Source: JBGSMX01 sp963790405
GTDB lineage: Bacteria > Actinomycetota > Coriobacteriia > Anaerosomatales > JAGXFU01
Assembly: GCA_963790405.1 (NCBI GenBank)
Contig: CAWBOJ010000001.1
Span: forward strand, 1 to 64,000
Direction: 5' to 3'
Length of the DNA stretch: 64,000 nt
The translations under genes were made by a program, and so were the position numbers. Positions within the stretch are counted from its first letter, which is position 1, and each line of letters starts with the position of its first letter. Below, one piece after another: positions 20,690 through 29,678 of the stretch. Below the pieces are notes generated by a model, which was given only the letters and a program-made list of their open reading frames with translations, was not told where the DNA came from and ran no database searches.

Positions 20690-20715
20690 TATACTCTGTA
20701 CACATATCTGTACAC
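20690..20715 (+). promoter_or_regulatory. Promoter -10 overlapped by paired TGTACA operator
   Basis: TATACT (20690-20695) is a good -10 hexamer. Directly after it, CTGTACAC occurs at 20696-20703 and again at 20708-20715, 12 bases apart, each with the palindromic core TGTACA. Located about 75 bases before an HTH regulator gene, it looks like an autoregulatory operator over +1. Confidence 0.6.
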
Positions 20716-20789
20716 ACGCCCCGCATGCGTGACTGGCATTCCGCTGGTACGCGCTGCTACCGGGCAAGACGAGCGAGAGGGGGGCGTCC

Positions 20790-21404
20790 GTGAGGCTCTA
20801 TCGCATCGGCGATAAGGTTGTCAGTCGCGAGAAGCTGTTCGAGGCTCTGGACGAACTGCTGGCCGATCGCGAAGCGGGCGCGACGCAAGAGGAGGTCGCT
20901 CGAACCTACGGTGTGCAGCGGACCTTCGTGTCTATCCTCGAGTCGCTCGGTGAGATCCGGCGTGGTCCTCGAGCGGCTGTGGTCGGCTTTCCGATCGCGA
21001 ATGCTGCGGAGATCGAAGCCATGGCCGAGCGCAAAGGCCTCGATTTCGTCCTCGTGTTTTCGCAAGAACAACGAGAGTCGATCGAGAATCTCCCGGGACG
21101 GGACGTGTTCAACCGGCTGCTTGAGACGTTGGCGACCCTGCGCGATTACGATGTCGTGATCCTCATAGCGAGTGACTGGCGCATCGAGCTGATCGAGCGG
21201 ATCCTCGGCGCGGAGGTCATCGGTATTCCGCTTGGAGCTTCACCGCTGCGTGAGGACGTGACGGTGGACATGGTCGAACTCGAGGCACTCGTCGACGGCG
21301 TCCTTGCCGCCCGCGAGGCCAAGCCGCATTCGGGTCGGGTGAGCGGTGCGTTCAGAGACGCGGCCGTTCGTGCGAGGAGGTGGACGGAATCAAAGAAGTC
21401 GTAG
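20790..21404 (+). CDS. HTH transcriptional regulator paired with the next gene
   Basis: A 204-residue protein. An N-terminal helix-turn-helix (about residues 28-55, TQEEVARTYGVQRTFVSILESLGE) is followed by an alpha/beta domain with alternating hydrophobic strands (AAVVGFPIAN, LDFVLVFSQ, YDVVILIASD, AEVIGIPLG). That domain resembles a nucleotide- or ligand-binding fold. I recall this type beside 'quinate 5-dehydrogenase' family genes in other anaerobes. The GTG start has GAGAGGGGG upstream. The ligand is unknown; the TGTACA repeats upstream are its likely target. Confidence 0.7.
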   Translation: MRLYRIGDKVVSREKLFEALDELLADREAGATQEEVARTYGVQRTFVSILESLGEIRRGPRAAVVGFPIANAAEIEAMAERKGLDFVLVFSQEQRESIENLPGRDVFNRLLETLATLRDYDVVILIASDWRIELIERILGAEVIGIPLGASPLREDVTVDMVELEALVDGVLAAREAKPHSGRVSGAFRDAAVRARRWTESKKS

Positions 21405-22318
21405 GCATATCCATAGGCTCGTCCAAGCGCGATCACGAAGTCGAGATCGAGTTGCTTGGCGAGATGTTCCGCATCCGTCGGGAGGGTACCGACGGCGACA
21501 TGACCAAGGCGGCCGCACGCTTCGCCGAGCTCGACGGCACGGTCGATGCCTTCGGCGTGGGCGGAACCGACCTGTTCATGCGCGCTGCGGGTCGGGACTA
21601 CTACCTGCGTGATATCAAGAAGCTTGTCAAAGACGTGCACAAGACTCCGGCTGTGTGTGGCACCGGTCTCAAGGGCGCGGTCGAGGGATCGACAGTACGC
21701 TACATGACCGACACTCTCGGTCTCAAGCTTGAAGGCAAGCGGTGTCTCGTACCTTCGGCGGTCGATCGCTATGGACTTGCCGAGGCGCTGTACAAGGCCG
21801 GGTGTGTCATGACCTATGGCGACCTGCTGTACTCGCTGGACATTCCGATCATGATCCACAAGTGGTCGTCACTTAACCGCTTCATTCACATCCTCGCGCC
21901 GATTGCCGTGCAGATGCCATTCGAGTGGCTCTATCCGACGGGCGACAAGCAGAACAAGCCCGAGCCGCAAACCGAGAGCAAGCACGCGCATCTGTACCGG
22001 GAAAACGACATCATCGCGGGCGACTTCCACTACGTGAAGAAGTACATGCCTCGCGACATGGCCGGCAAGTGGATCATCACCAATACCACGACAGCCCAGG
22101 ATGTCGAGGACATGCGTTCGCGCGGGGTCGAGCTGCTCGTGACATCGACCCCCCGGCTCGATGGACGCTCCTTCGGCACGAACATCATCGAAGCAACCCT
22201 CGTGGCACTCAAGGGCGCGAGTGGCTCGCTCCCCGAAGCCGAGTACATCGACCTGCTTGCGCAGATCGGCTTCAAGCCAGATGTGCTGTGGCTTCAGAAG
22301 GAGCGCACTCCCGTCTGA
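21380..22318 (+). CDS. Conserved protein of the 'quinate 5-dehydrogenase' annotation family
   Basis: A protein of about 310 residues with a conserved N-terminal GISIGSSKRDHEVE motif, GGTDLFMRAAGRDYYLRD and a C-terminal TSTPRLDGRSFGTNIIEA. Databases often label the family quinate 5-dehydrogenase, but I see no clear dinucleotide-binding motif and no shikimate-pathway neighbours, so the enzymatic name is unproven. The start is ambiguous: a GTG at 21380 overlaps the perfect Shine-Dalgarno AGGAGG (21375-21380), while the codon with ideal spacing, where the family normally begins, is an ATC at 21389. It overlaps the regulator gene by up to 25 bases. Confidence 0.7.
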   Translation: MDGIKEVVGISIGSSKRDHEVEIELLGEMFRIRREGTDGDMTKAAARFAELDGTVDAFGVGGTDLFMRAAGRDYYLRDIKKLVKDVHKTPAVCGTGLKGAVEGSTVRYMTDTLGLKLEGKRCLVPSAVDRYGLAEALYKAGCVMTYGDLLYSLDIPIMIHKWSSLNRFIHILAPIAVQMPFEWLYPTGDKQNKPEPQTESKHAHLYRENDIIAGDFHYVKKYMPRDMAGKWIITNTTTAQDVEDMRSRGVELLVTSTPRLDGRSFGTNIIEATLVALKGASGSLPEAEYIDLLAQIGFKPDVLWLQKERTPV

Positions 22319-22414
22319 GCTGGGGCGATGTGCCAGGCGAGGCATGTGACGTGAGCGCATGATCACACGGCACCGGGTTTGCTACTTCGGTGGTGCGTGG
22401 GCTCCTTGGCGGGT

Positions 22415-22444
22415 TTGTCGAGGTGGTCGCGGCAGTGGTATTAT
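22415..22444 (+). promoter_or_regulatory. Predicted promoter of the ccm operon
   Basis: TTGTCG (22415-22420) and TATTAT (22439-22444) are separated by 18 bases. Transcription should begin near 22451, right at the GGTTCAGGCAA element that also marks the predicted hemA transcript start. Confidence 0.6.
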
Positions 22445-22450
22445 CCGAAG

Positions 22451-22520
22451 GGTTCAGGCAAGCAGGTGTACAAGCGGCGCGCGCTGTTCCTCGACCCCGC
22501 GCGGTCGACGCCCCTTTTTC
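22451..22520 (+). promoter_or_regulatory. ccmE leader: shared GTTCAGGCAA-GCAGG element and terminator-like hairpin
   Basis: The leader starts with GTTCAGGCAA (22452-22461) directly followed by GCAGG (22462-22466). A GC-rich hairpin follows: GGCG plus CGCGC (22476-22484) can pair with GCGCG (22499-22503) and CGCC (22509-22512), leaving a five-base bulge. CCTTTTTC then ends at 22520, 40 bases before ccmE. The hemA leader has the same plan. No distal strand complementary to the element was seen here, unlike at hemA. Confidence 0.5.
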
Positions 22521-22559
22521 ACCCGCTGAGACTTCGAGTCGGCGCTATTTGGGGAGTGG

Positions 22560-23240
22560 ATGCAGGTGAACAAGCGAGCCCGCAACAGGCTCATCGGTGT
22601 GACCGCGATCATCATCCTTGCGGCCATCGCCGTGGTTGCTTCTACCGGAAGTTCCGACGGCGCGTATTACCGTCCCGTCGGGGAGGTCGTCAGCGATGCG
22701 ACGCTGCTCGGAGAACGCGTGAGCGTCGGTGGATCTGTCGTCGCCGGGTCGTGGGACAAGAAGTCCAACCCGATGCGCTTCTCGATTCGCGAAGAGGGGA
22801 CCGACGACGGTGCTGTCATTGCCGTGGTGTACAACGGTGGTGTGCCCTCGACGTTCGGTGACGGCGTCGTGGCAATCGTCAAGGGCGAACTCATCGACGA
22901 CAGCGGCACCCTCTACATCGACTCCAGCGACATGATCACGAAATGCCCCTCGAAATACGAGACGGCCACGGGATCTGTGACTGTCGACAAGGCTTTGAGT
23001 CAACCGGAGGGTTCGACGTTCCCGGTCAGTGGCTTCGTGGTTGCAGGCTCGATCCAGCCCCCGGGCGGCGAGGTCCGTTTCGCTCTTGCCGATGAGGCCG
23101 GCACGAGTGAAATCGAAGTCTTGTGGGAAGGAGCCCTTCCCGCGGGTATGGATGACGGTTCGCAGGTGGTTGCGAGTGGCTCGCTCGAAAGCGGGCAGTT
23201 CATCGCATCGGACGTCGCACTCGCAGACAGCGAGAAGTAG
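22560..23240 (+). CDS. ccmE: Cytochrome c maturation protein CcmE, Cys (CxxxY) type, with a second C-terminal domain
   Basis: The heme chaperone of System I cytochrome c maturation. One N-terminal transmembrane helix (residues about 9-28) precedes an OB-fold domain ending in TKCPSKYE, so the heme-binding motif is CxxxY (Cys129, Tyr133) rather than the usual HxxxY. At 226 residues it is longer than a standard CcmE of about 150. The extra 85 residues (GSVTVDKALSQPEGSTFPVSGFVVAG onward) look like another small OB-type beta domain. A GTG at 22566 is an alternative start with better spacing from GGGGAG. It heads the ccmEFABCD operon. Confidence 0.9.
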   Translation: MQVNKRARNRLIGVTAIIILAAIAVVASTGSSDGAYYRPVGEVVSDATLLGERVSVGGSVVAGSWDKKSNPMRFSIREEGTDDGAVIAVVYNGGVPSTFGDGVVAIVKGELIDDSGTLYIDSSDMITKCPSKYETATGSVTVDKALSQPEGSTFPVSGFVVAGSIQPPGGEVRFALADEAGTSEIEVLWEGALPAGMDDGSQVVASGSLESGQFIASDVALADSEK

Positions 23241-23259
23241 ACGCATATCGACTAGATCG

Positions 23260-23281
23260 CGCCGCCCGGTTGCGGGCGGCG
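23260..23281 (+). other. Perfect hairpin between ccmE and ccmF
   Basis: CGCCGCCCG and CGGGCGGCG form a 9-bp stem closed by a GTTG loop. No T run follows, so it is more likely an mRNA processing or stability element, or a partial terminator setting the ccmE to ccmF ratio, than a full terminator. Confidence 0.5.
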
Positions 23282-23312
23282 TGCGCTATGACGGGAAGAG
23301 AGCGGAGATCGC

Positions 23313-25421
23313 ATGACCACACTTGGCAATCTGTTTCTGGGCTTGAGCGCCCTTGCGTCGCTTCTTGCGGTGATCTCGCTGTTCTGGGGTCGCGTCTTGG
23401 GCGCAAAGGAAGGCGAGAGCGTCACGAACATGGGCTACTTCCTCACCTTCGGGGTGATGGGAGCGCTTACGGTTTCGGTGGGCACTCTGCTGTCTGCCTT
23501 CTTCCGAGAGGACTTCGCGTTCCAGTACGTCGCCGAGAACCACTCGACCGATATCTCCGGCCTCTCGTGGCTGTACAAGATCTCCGGCGTGTGGGCTGGG
23601 CGTGAAGGATCCCTACTCTTCTGGGCCTGGCTGATCGCTCTGTTCGGTGGCTACATGGCCTGGAAGCGCATGTCGGAGACCGACGATCTGTCGAACATGT
23701 CGCTCGCGGTGTTCAACATCGTGCAGCTGTGCTTCACGGCCGCACTGCTCATTCCGCTGAACAACCCGTTCAAGGTCTCGCCGGCCGGCTGGGTCGGAGC
23801 GGATGGGGAACTGCTCGCCAATGTAGCAATGAACCCACTGCTTCAGCATTGGGCGATGATCTTCCACCCGCCGACGCTGTTCATCGGCTACGCGGGTCTT
23901 GCCGTGCCGTTCGCTTTCGCGATCGGTGCTCTGATCGTCGGCGACGGTTCGAAGCGCTGGGTCACGTTTGTTGACCGCATTACCGTCTTCTCGTGGCTGT
24001 TTCTCGGCATCGGCATCGGCCTTGGCGCCATCTGGGCCTACGTCGTGCTGGGTTGGGGCGGCTACTGGGCATGGGACCCGGTCGAGAACGCATCGCTGCT
24101 CCCGTGGCTCACGGGTGTGGGATTGCTGCACAGCTTCACGGTCTATCGTCGTCGGGGCGGATTCAAGAAGTGGGCGGTCGTGATGGCGACTGCGAGCTTC
24201 ATCCTGGTCATCCTCGGCACGTTCATCACACGTTCGGGCATCGTCCAGTCCGTGCATGCGTTCCAGCAAGGACTCGCTGTCGTTCTGGCTGTTCCTGGCC
24301 ATGATGGTGGCTGCGGCTGCTGGCCGCGGCGATCGGTCTTGCGAGGCGGTCCCACGAGTTCTCGGGTGCCGATGACTTCGAGTCGCTCGCGTCCAAGGAG
24401 TCCTCGTACTACTTCAACAACGTGCTCATGCTGCTTGCGGCGATTATCGTGGCGTTGCTGACCATGGCGCCGGCTTTCGGGGGCAAGACCTACGGTGCTC
24501 CCACCTACGATGCGATTGCGCGTCCGGTGGGCATCCTTTACGTGCTCATCATGGCGGTCTGCCCGCTGCTCTCGTGGCGCAAGACCGCAGGTCCGCTGTT
24601 CTGGTCCAAGGCCAAGTGGCCGCTGATCGGGGCAGCAGTTGCCTCGATTCCGCTTCTGACGCTGTGGTACACGCACCTGCTTCCGATCTACCAGAAGACC
24701 GGAGCGACCGGCATTTCGAGCGTGGTGCACAACTTCTACGCCGTCGCCGGCATTGTTGTCGGGGCGTTTGCGGCAGCGATCTCGGTCTACTTGTTCGTCG
24801 AAGGTGCTCGCACGTCGTTCGCTGCGGCCAAGGGCGACGGCTTCTTCGCTCGCTCGGCTCGATCCTTACGCAAGGCTCGCACACAATCGGGTGGCTACCT
24901 CACGCACCTCGGCATCGGCATCATCCTGATCGGTCTGGTTGGCTCGGCGATGTTCGTGGACGAGATGCTCACGCGTGCCTGACAACAGGCCGGGCGCCAC
25001 GTTCGATGGCGGAGAACTACAAGTTCACGTATCAACGGCATCGACGACGAGGAACTGCCCAACGGCGATGTCGAGAGCCAAGGCTCAACTTCTCGAGTCA
25101 CGAAGGACGGCAAAGACGTCGGCGACGGTGAACGCCCGGCCAGATATCGTTCTTCCGCCAGCAGCAGACCAAGCTCGAGGCGAGCGTGATGGTCGAGCCG
25201 CTGCAGGACGTGTTCGTCGTCTTCCAGGGCATCCAAGGACGAGCAGATCTCGATGCAGGTCAAGATCAACCCGCTTATCAGCTGGGTTTGGGTGGGCTTC
25301 GTGCTCACCATCGTCGGTACGTCGCTCGCGGGGTGGCCCAGAACCGCAGCTTGCCGCGGCTTCGGTGTCCACCAAGGGCTCGGGCAAGGCCAAGGCCAGC
25401 GCCAAATCGAAGAAGCGGTAG
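23313..25421 (+). CDS. ccmF: Cytochrome c heme lyase subunit CcmF (multiple frameshifts)
   Basis: A heme-handling polytopic membrane protein of System I. The N-terminal part is clean and shows GREGSLLFW near residue 95, HPPTLFIGYAG and the WWD signature WGGYWAWDPVENASLLPWL near 250. Single-base insertions near 24272 and 24312 break the frame before LLAAAIGLARRSHEFSGADDF. The frame then runs to 24982. Beyond this, conserved pieces continue in shifting frames: YQINGIDDEELPNGDVESQ, QISFFRQQQTKLEASVMVEPLQDVFVV, then the last helix INPLISWVWVGFVLTIVGTSLAG and a Lys/Ala-rich tail ending at the TAG at 25419-25421. I annotate the whole span as one damaged-by-error gene. Confidence 0.85.
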
Positions 25422-25432
25422 GCGGTAGCGAG

Positions 25433-26163
25433 TTGGGGGACAGCTGCACCGATATCGCCGTGGAGGTCCGGGATCTCACCCGGACCTTCGGCGTGCGCAA
25501 AGCGCTCGATAGCGTCGAGCTTCGAGTTGCCGCGCGGCGCGTTCTTGTCGGTGTTCGGCCCCAACGGCGCGGGCAAGACGACGCTCGTGCGCATCCTGAC
25601 CACGCTGTCGGTCCCGTCGAAAGGCGACGGTCAAGATATGCGGCCTCGATGTAGTGAGCGAGTCCGACAAGCTGCGTAGCCGTATCGGGCTGATCAGTCA
25701 CAATCCGTTGCTGTACCCCGATCTAACTGCCGAGGAGAACCTGCTGTTCTTCTCGGACATGTACGGCGTCGAGAATCCGCAGGAGCGCGTTCGGGACCTT
25801 CTGGTCTCGGTCGAACTCGACCACCGGCGACTCGATACGGTCGGCACGTTCTCGCGCGGGATGCTCCAGCGGCTCTCGATCGCTCGCGCGCTGCTGCACC
25901 GGCCCGAGATGCTCTTTCTCGACGAGCCGTACTCGGGTCTCGATCCGCACGCGATGGACATCCTCGACACGTTGATCGCGCAGATTCGTTCGGATCACAC
26001 GTTCGTGATGATCAGCCACGACCTCGATAAGGGTCTCGAGCTGTGCAGCCACGCGCTCATCCTCGCGCGTGGCAAGGTCGTGCTGTCCGAGGCCAAAGGC
26101 AACATCGACGCCGATGCATTCAAGGCCACCTACCGCTCGACCGTGGGCATGGGGGTGGCGTAG
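25433..26163 (+). CDS. ccmA: Heme exporter ATP-binding protein CcmA (frameshifts)
   Basis: The ABC ATPase of the CcmABCD complex, which releases holo-CcmE from CcmC. From the TTG at 25433 the protein reads DIAVEVRDLTRTFGVRKALDSV. After a shift near 25518 the frame gives LPRGAFLSVFGPNGAGKTTLVRI (Walker A), and after an extra G near 25626 it gives the rest. The ABC signature is FSRGMLQRLSIARALLHRP, Walker B is EMLFLDEPYSGLD and the switch His is in ISHD. It abuts ccmB. Confidence 0.88.
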
Positions 26164-26907
26164 ATGGCCGATGAGTACCTGAGACGCGATCCCGGTGCCA
26201 AACGCGCAGGCAGTCTTTCGTGGCGCCAGTTCAAGGCGATTCTGCGCAAAGACATCGTCATGGAGCTGCGCACCAAAGAGATGGTCACTTCGATGGGCAT
26301 CTACTCGCTGCTCACGATGGTCGTCTACCAGATCGCGCTCTCACAGGCGGGCTCGGCGTTCGACCCGCGCACTATCGCGGCAGGTCTGCTGTGGCTCGCA
26401 TTCATCTTCACGTCGATGTTGGGACTGAACCGCTCGCTGGTGCACGAGAAGGATCAGGGCTGTCTCGAGGCCCTGCTTCTCTCGCCGATCGATCGCCCGG
26501 TCATCTTCTTCGCCAAGGCGACCGGCAACCTGGTCTTCCTTCTCATCGTCGAGACGCTTACCGTCCCGGTGTTCGCCTTCATGTTCTTGCAGGGTGGCGG
26601 GTATGGCGGGGCGTGGTGGATGATCCCGCTCGTGCTTCTCGGCGGCTCTCTCGGAGTTGCGGGTGTGGGCACGCTGCTCGCTACTATGTCGGTGAATACG
26701 AACGGCAAGGATTTCGTTCTTGCGGTACTGATGATTCCGCTGATGTACCCGCTTCTGCTCATGGCCGTGTCTGCAACATCTGCGGCCGTGCTTGGTGGAG
26801 ATGGGTCCGTGAGTCAGTTCTGGACCGGGATGGCAGCGGTCGCAGGATACGACGCCGTGATGATCATGGCGGCATACGCGTTGTACGAGTTCGTGGTCGG
26901 TGTCTAA
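26164..26907 (+). CDS. ccmB: Heme exporter protein CcmB
   Basis: A 247-residue membrane permease with six predicted helices. It starts at the base after the ccmA stop. The family signature is the N-terminal amphipathic stretch FKAILRKDIVMELRTKEM, followed by LGLNRSLVHEKDQGCLEALLLSPIDR near residues 80-105 and FVLAVLMIPLMYPLLLM. It pairs with CcmA in the ABC-type complex that liberates heme-loaded CcmE. Confidence 0.92.
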   Translation: MADEYLRRDPGAKRAGSLSWRQFKAILRKDIVMELRTKEMVTSMGIYSLLTMVVYQIALSQAGSAFDPRTIAAGLLWLAFIFTSMLGLNRSLVHEKDQGCLEALLLSPIDRPVIFFAKATGNLVFLLIVETLTVPVFAFMFLQGGGYGGAWWMIPLVLLGGSLGVAGVGTLLATMSVNTNGKDFVLAVLMIPLMYPLLLMAVSATSAAVLGGDGSVSQFWTGMAAVAGYDAVMIMAAYALYEFVVGV

Positions 26908-26937
26908 GAGGCGCGATCGACTCGAGGAGGCATAGGC

Positions 26938-27690
26938 GTGAAACAGCTCAGGGTAGCCATAATTCTGCTACTCGTCGGCGGTCTTCTGACCACAGCGGCG
27001 TTCTTCATGGCGTTTTTCACCGCCGAGGTACAGGGCTTTGGCGAGGTGAGTTTCGAACAGCCGATCGACACGGTGTTCCAGCAGGTAGGCAAGTCCGCTG
27101 AAGGTCTGTACTCGTACGGGCGGCCCTGGTTCAGCCAGAAGATCTTCTACTTCCACGTGCCGGTGGCCGAGGCGTCATTCCTCGTTTTGCTCATCTCGGC
27201 GATCTTCGCGGTGAGGTTCCTCATGACACGCCGACGTGAATCCGACACCAAGTCGAGAATTGCGATGGAGACGTCGCTTCTGTTCGTCGTGCTCACGATG
27301 ATCATGGGTGTGCTCTGGACCAAGGCCTCGTGGGGCGTGTGGTGGGAGTGGGAGCCAAGACTGACGACGTATTTCATCATGATGCTCATGATGATCGCGT
27401 ACTTCGTGTTGCGGAATTCGATAGAGGACGAGGAGCGACGTGCGGTATATGGCGCGGTGTTCGCCATACTCGCTGCAATCAATGCGCCCATCTCGTTCAT
27501 GATCACGCGCCTGATCCCGTCGAGCCACCCCGTCGTATTCCAGTCGGGCATGGCCAGTTCGAATCTGATTCCGTTCATCGTCGCGCAGGTCGGGATGCTC
27601 ATGGTGGGCTACGCGATCTACGCGATGCGCATGAACGAGGAGCAGCTTTCGTCACGTATCGATGAAGCGAAAGAGGCCCTTGAGGGCTGA
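26938..27690 (+). CDS. ccmC: Cytochrome c maturation protein CcmC
   Basis: A 250-residue heme-handling protein that loads heme onto CcmE. The WWD-type motif WGVWWEWEPRLTTY lies near residues 138-151, with flanking conserved histidines in YFHVPVAEA and SSHPV. Six transmembrane helices are visible. The GTG start has GAGGAGG upstream. It is longer at the N-terminus than some CcmC proteins, having an extra periplasmic stretch before the first conserved His. Confidence 0.92.
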   Translation: MKQLRVAIILLLVGGLLTTAAFFMAFFTAEVQGFGEVSFEQPIDTVFQQVGKSAEGLYSYGRPWFSQKIFYFHVPVAEASFLVLLISAIFAVRFLMTRRRESDTKSRIAMETSLLFVVLTMIMGVLWTKASWGVWWEWEPRLTTYFIMMLMMIAYFVLRNSIEDEERRAVYGAVFAILAAINAPISFMITRLIPSSHPVVFQSGMASSNLIPFIVAQVGMLMVGYAIYAMRMNEEQLSSRIDEAKEALEG

Positions 27691-27785
27691 CACGGCGTAG
27701 GCAGGCGGCGCGTGGCTTTTGTCGGCCGCGCCGGACACGGTATCGATCGCGCCTCGAAGGCGCGTGAAGGGAGGTCGGACTCGAC

Positions 27786-27974
27786 ATGGAGGCCACCAAC
27801 GCGGAGCTCTACAGGTTGGCGATAGCTGACGCACCGTATGTGATTGCGGCTTACGGCATACTCTGGCTGGCGTTTGTTGGGTACGTGACCATTGTTCTTC
27901 GCCGGATCATGCGGCTCGAGAAGCAAGTCGTGGTCCTTGAGGATTCGGTCGCGCGTCGCACAACCGACGCCTGA
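27786..27974 (+). CDS. ccmD: CcmD-like small membrane protein
   Basis: A 62-residue protein with one transmembrane helix (residues about 17-40, PYVIAAYGILWLAFVGYV) followed by a basic, coiled-coil-like tail (RRIMRLEKQVVVLEDSVARR). Size, topology and its place after ccmC fit CcmD, which stabilises the CcmABC complex. GGGAGG lies upstream of the ATG. Confidence 0.85.
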   Translation: MEATNAELYRLAIADAPYVIAAYGILWLAFVGYVTIVLRRIMRLEKQVVVLEDSVARRTTDA

Positions 27975-28143
27975 GCACACGGTATTCTCTGCGGCCGCAG
28001 CACGGGTAGCGTGCGGCAAGTTGGACGTATGTCTGTGCTGTTCGTCGCTGGCAAGGGCGTTCGTCTAGAATGAGGGCACTGAAGCGGCCACGCACGTTGC
28101 GTGCCCGCAGACCCGTCAGGCCCCCGGACTGAGAGGAGCTGCC

Positions 28144-28989
28144 GTGCTCGAGCAGCTGGCGGTCGTCACCCGCTGGTTCTCCCTCGCGTTGCTTGTCGGC
28201 GCGACTGTGTTGTACGCATACCAGTTCCTCATGAAACGCGAGACGCTCGCGTGGTGGGTACGGTTCATGACCGGCGCGGGCACTCTCATGCTCACCGCTG
28301 CCATCGGGCTGCGCTCGTCGGTCTCAAACGGCACCGAGCTGGTGGGCCCTCACAACACGCTCGTGCTGCTCGCGTGGGCGCTGCTGATGGTCTACTTCGC
28401 AGTCGAACACTTCATCAAGAACAAGACGTACGGAGCGGTACTTGTTCCGGTCGCTGTTGCTCTGCTGGTTGTCGCGCAGTTCCTGTCCGGGGCGCAACCC
28501 TCCGGCCTGACGGCCGATGCGATCTTGCAGCTCGATAGCTGGCGCGTGGGAATCCATGTCGCCTTGATCGTGTTTGCCAATGCCGGTTTCCTCATCGCAG
28601 GTGCGGCGAGCATTCTCTACACTGTTCTGGGGCGTCAGCTGAAGCGTCACAAGACCGGTCCGATGCTTGATCGGCTACCTTCGCTCGCACAGGCACAGAT
28701 GATTGCACGACGTGCCGTCGTGCTGGCGTTTCCGGCATACACCGCCGGAATGGTTCTCGGCACCATCCGCGCTGTTGAGACGGATGTGTCGGGCTGGTAC
28801 GCAGATCCGCGGGTGATGATTTCCGGACTTGTGTGGCTCGTCTTCGGCCTCTACTTGGTGCTTCTGTATCGGCACGGTGTGTCGGGTCGTGCGGCTTCTT
28901 GGATAGCGATCGTCGGGACCGTGCTCGTCGTTGTGCTTGCGGTAGTGGCGAGAACTCTCCCGGTCGGGTTCCACATCTTCGCTCTGTAG
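28144..28989 (+). CDS. hemX: HemX/CcsA-superfamily cytochrome c assembly-type membrane protein
   Basis: A 281-residue protein with eight or so transmembrane helices. The pattern (GPHNTLVLLAWALLMVYFAVE, then WRVGIHVALIVFANAGFLIAGAAS) places it in the CcsA/HemX superfamily. The WGxxWxWD heme motif of true CcsA/ResC is absent. In Bacillus, hemX sits in the hemAXCDBL operon and its product influences glutamyl-tRNA reductase levels. Here it begins a similar run of tetrapyrrole genes, so HemX is the best call. GAGAGGAG precedes the GTG start. Confidence 0.75.
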   Translation: MLEQLAVVTRWFSLALLVGATVLYAYQFLMKRETLAWWVRFMTGAGTLMLTAAIGLRSSVSNGTELVGPHNTLVLLAWALLMVYFAVEHFIKNKTYGAVLVPVAVALLVVAQFLSGAQPSGLTADAILQLDSWRVGIHVALIVFANAGFLIAGAASILYTVLGRQLKRHKTGPMLDRLPSLAQAQMIARRAVVLAFPAYTAGMVLGTIRAVETDVSGWYADPRVMISGLVWLVFGLYLVLLYRHGVSGRAASWIAIVGTVLVVVLAVVARTLPVGFHIFAL

Positions 28990-29011
28990 GCTACAACCAC
29001 GGGGGCTGGGT

Positions 29012-29677
29012 ATGAACGGTGATTTCCAGCACGCGTACTACCCCGCATTCCTCGATCTCGACGGGCGTCTTGCTGTCGTCATTGGTGGAGGCACTGCGGC
29101 AGAGCACCATACACGTACGCTGCTGCGCTACGGCGCCGACGTGCTGGTCATCGCGCCGGACGTTACGCCTGGTCTGGACGAACTCGTTGCACGTGGGGTC
29201 ATCGAGCACGAGCAGCGCGCGTACGTGCGCGGCGACCTGGGCGGTGCGTTCTTGGCTGTGTGTGGGGTCAGCTCGATAGAGATTGCCCGGGCCGTGTACC
29301 AGGAAGCGGAAGGCTCCGGTTGCCTCACCACGTGCGTGAGTGCCCCGGAGTTGAGCAACTTCATCATGCCGGCCGTGGTCGAGCGTGGGCTGATGCAGGT
29401 GGCTGTCTCGACCGCGGGCGCGTCTCCCGAGGTGGCGGGTCGCGTCAAAGCGCGTCTTGAAGAAGAGTTCGGGCCCGAATGGGAGGACTACGTCTTGCTC
29501 CTTGGCCAAGTCCGTCGTCTCGTGCTCGATAGGGTCGGTGATCCCGATGAGCGTCGGGAGGCCTTTGAGGCTGTCGCCGCCAGCGACTTGCTCGATCGGA
29601 TCAGTCGCGGGGAGCGTCCCAGCGCAGAAGACATCATGAGATCGGTCGTCTTGGGCGACCCGGTCCCGGGGAGCTGA
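29012..29677 (+). CDS. Precorrin-2 dehydrogenase / sirohydrochlorin ferrochelatase family protein
   Basis: A 221-residue CysG N-terminal-type (Met8/SirC) protein. An NAD-binding Rossmann motif GGGTAAEHHTRTLL lies near residues 26-40. The conserved VSAPELSNFIMPAVVERGLMQVAVSTAGASPEVA segment follows. It oxidises precorrin-2 to sirohydrochlorin and may insert iron to form siroheme. It supplies the siroheme branch from which AhbD-type heme synthesis also draws. It starts 22 bases after hemX and runs directly into the SDR gene. Confidence 0.9.
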   Translation: MNGDFQHAYYPAFLDLDGRLAVVIGGGTAAEHHTRTLLRYGADVLVIAPDVTPGLDELVARGVIEHEQRAYVRGDLGGAFLAVCGVSSIEIARAVYQEAEGSGCLTTCVSAPELSNFIMPAVVERGLMQVAVSTAGASPEVAGRVKARLEEEFGPEWEDYVLLLGQVRRLVLDRVGDPDERREAFEAVAASDLLDRISRGERPSAEDIMRSVVLGDPVPGS

Positions 29678-29678
29678 C

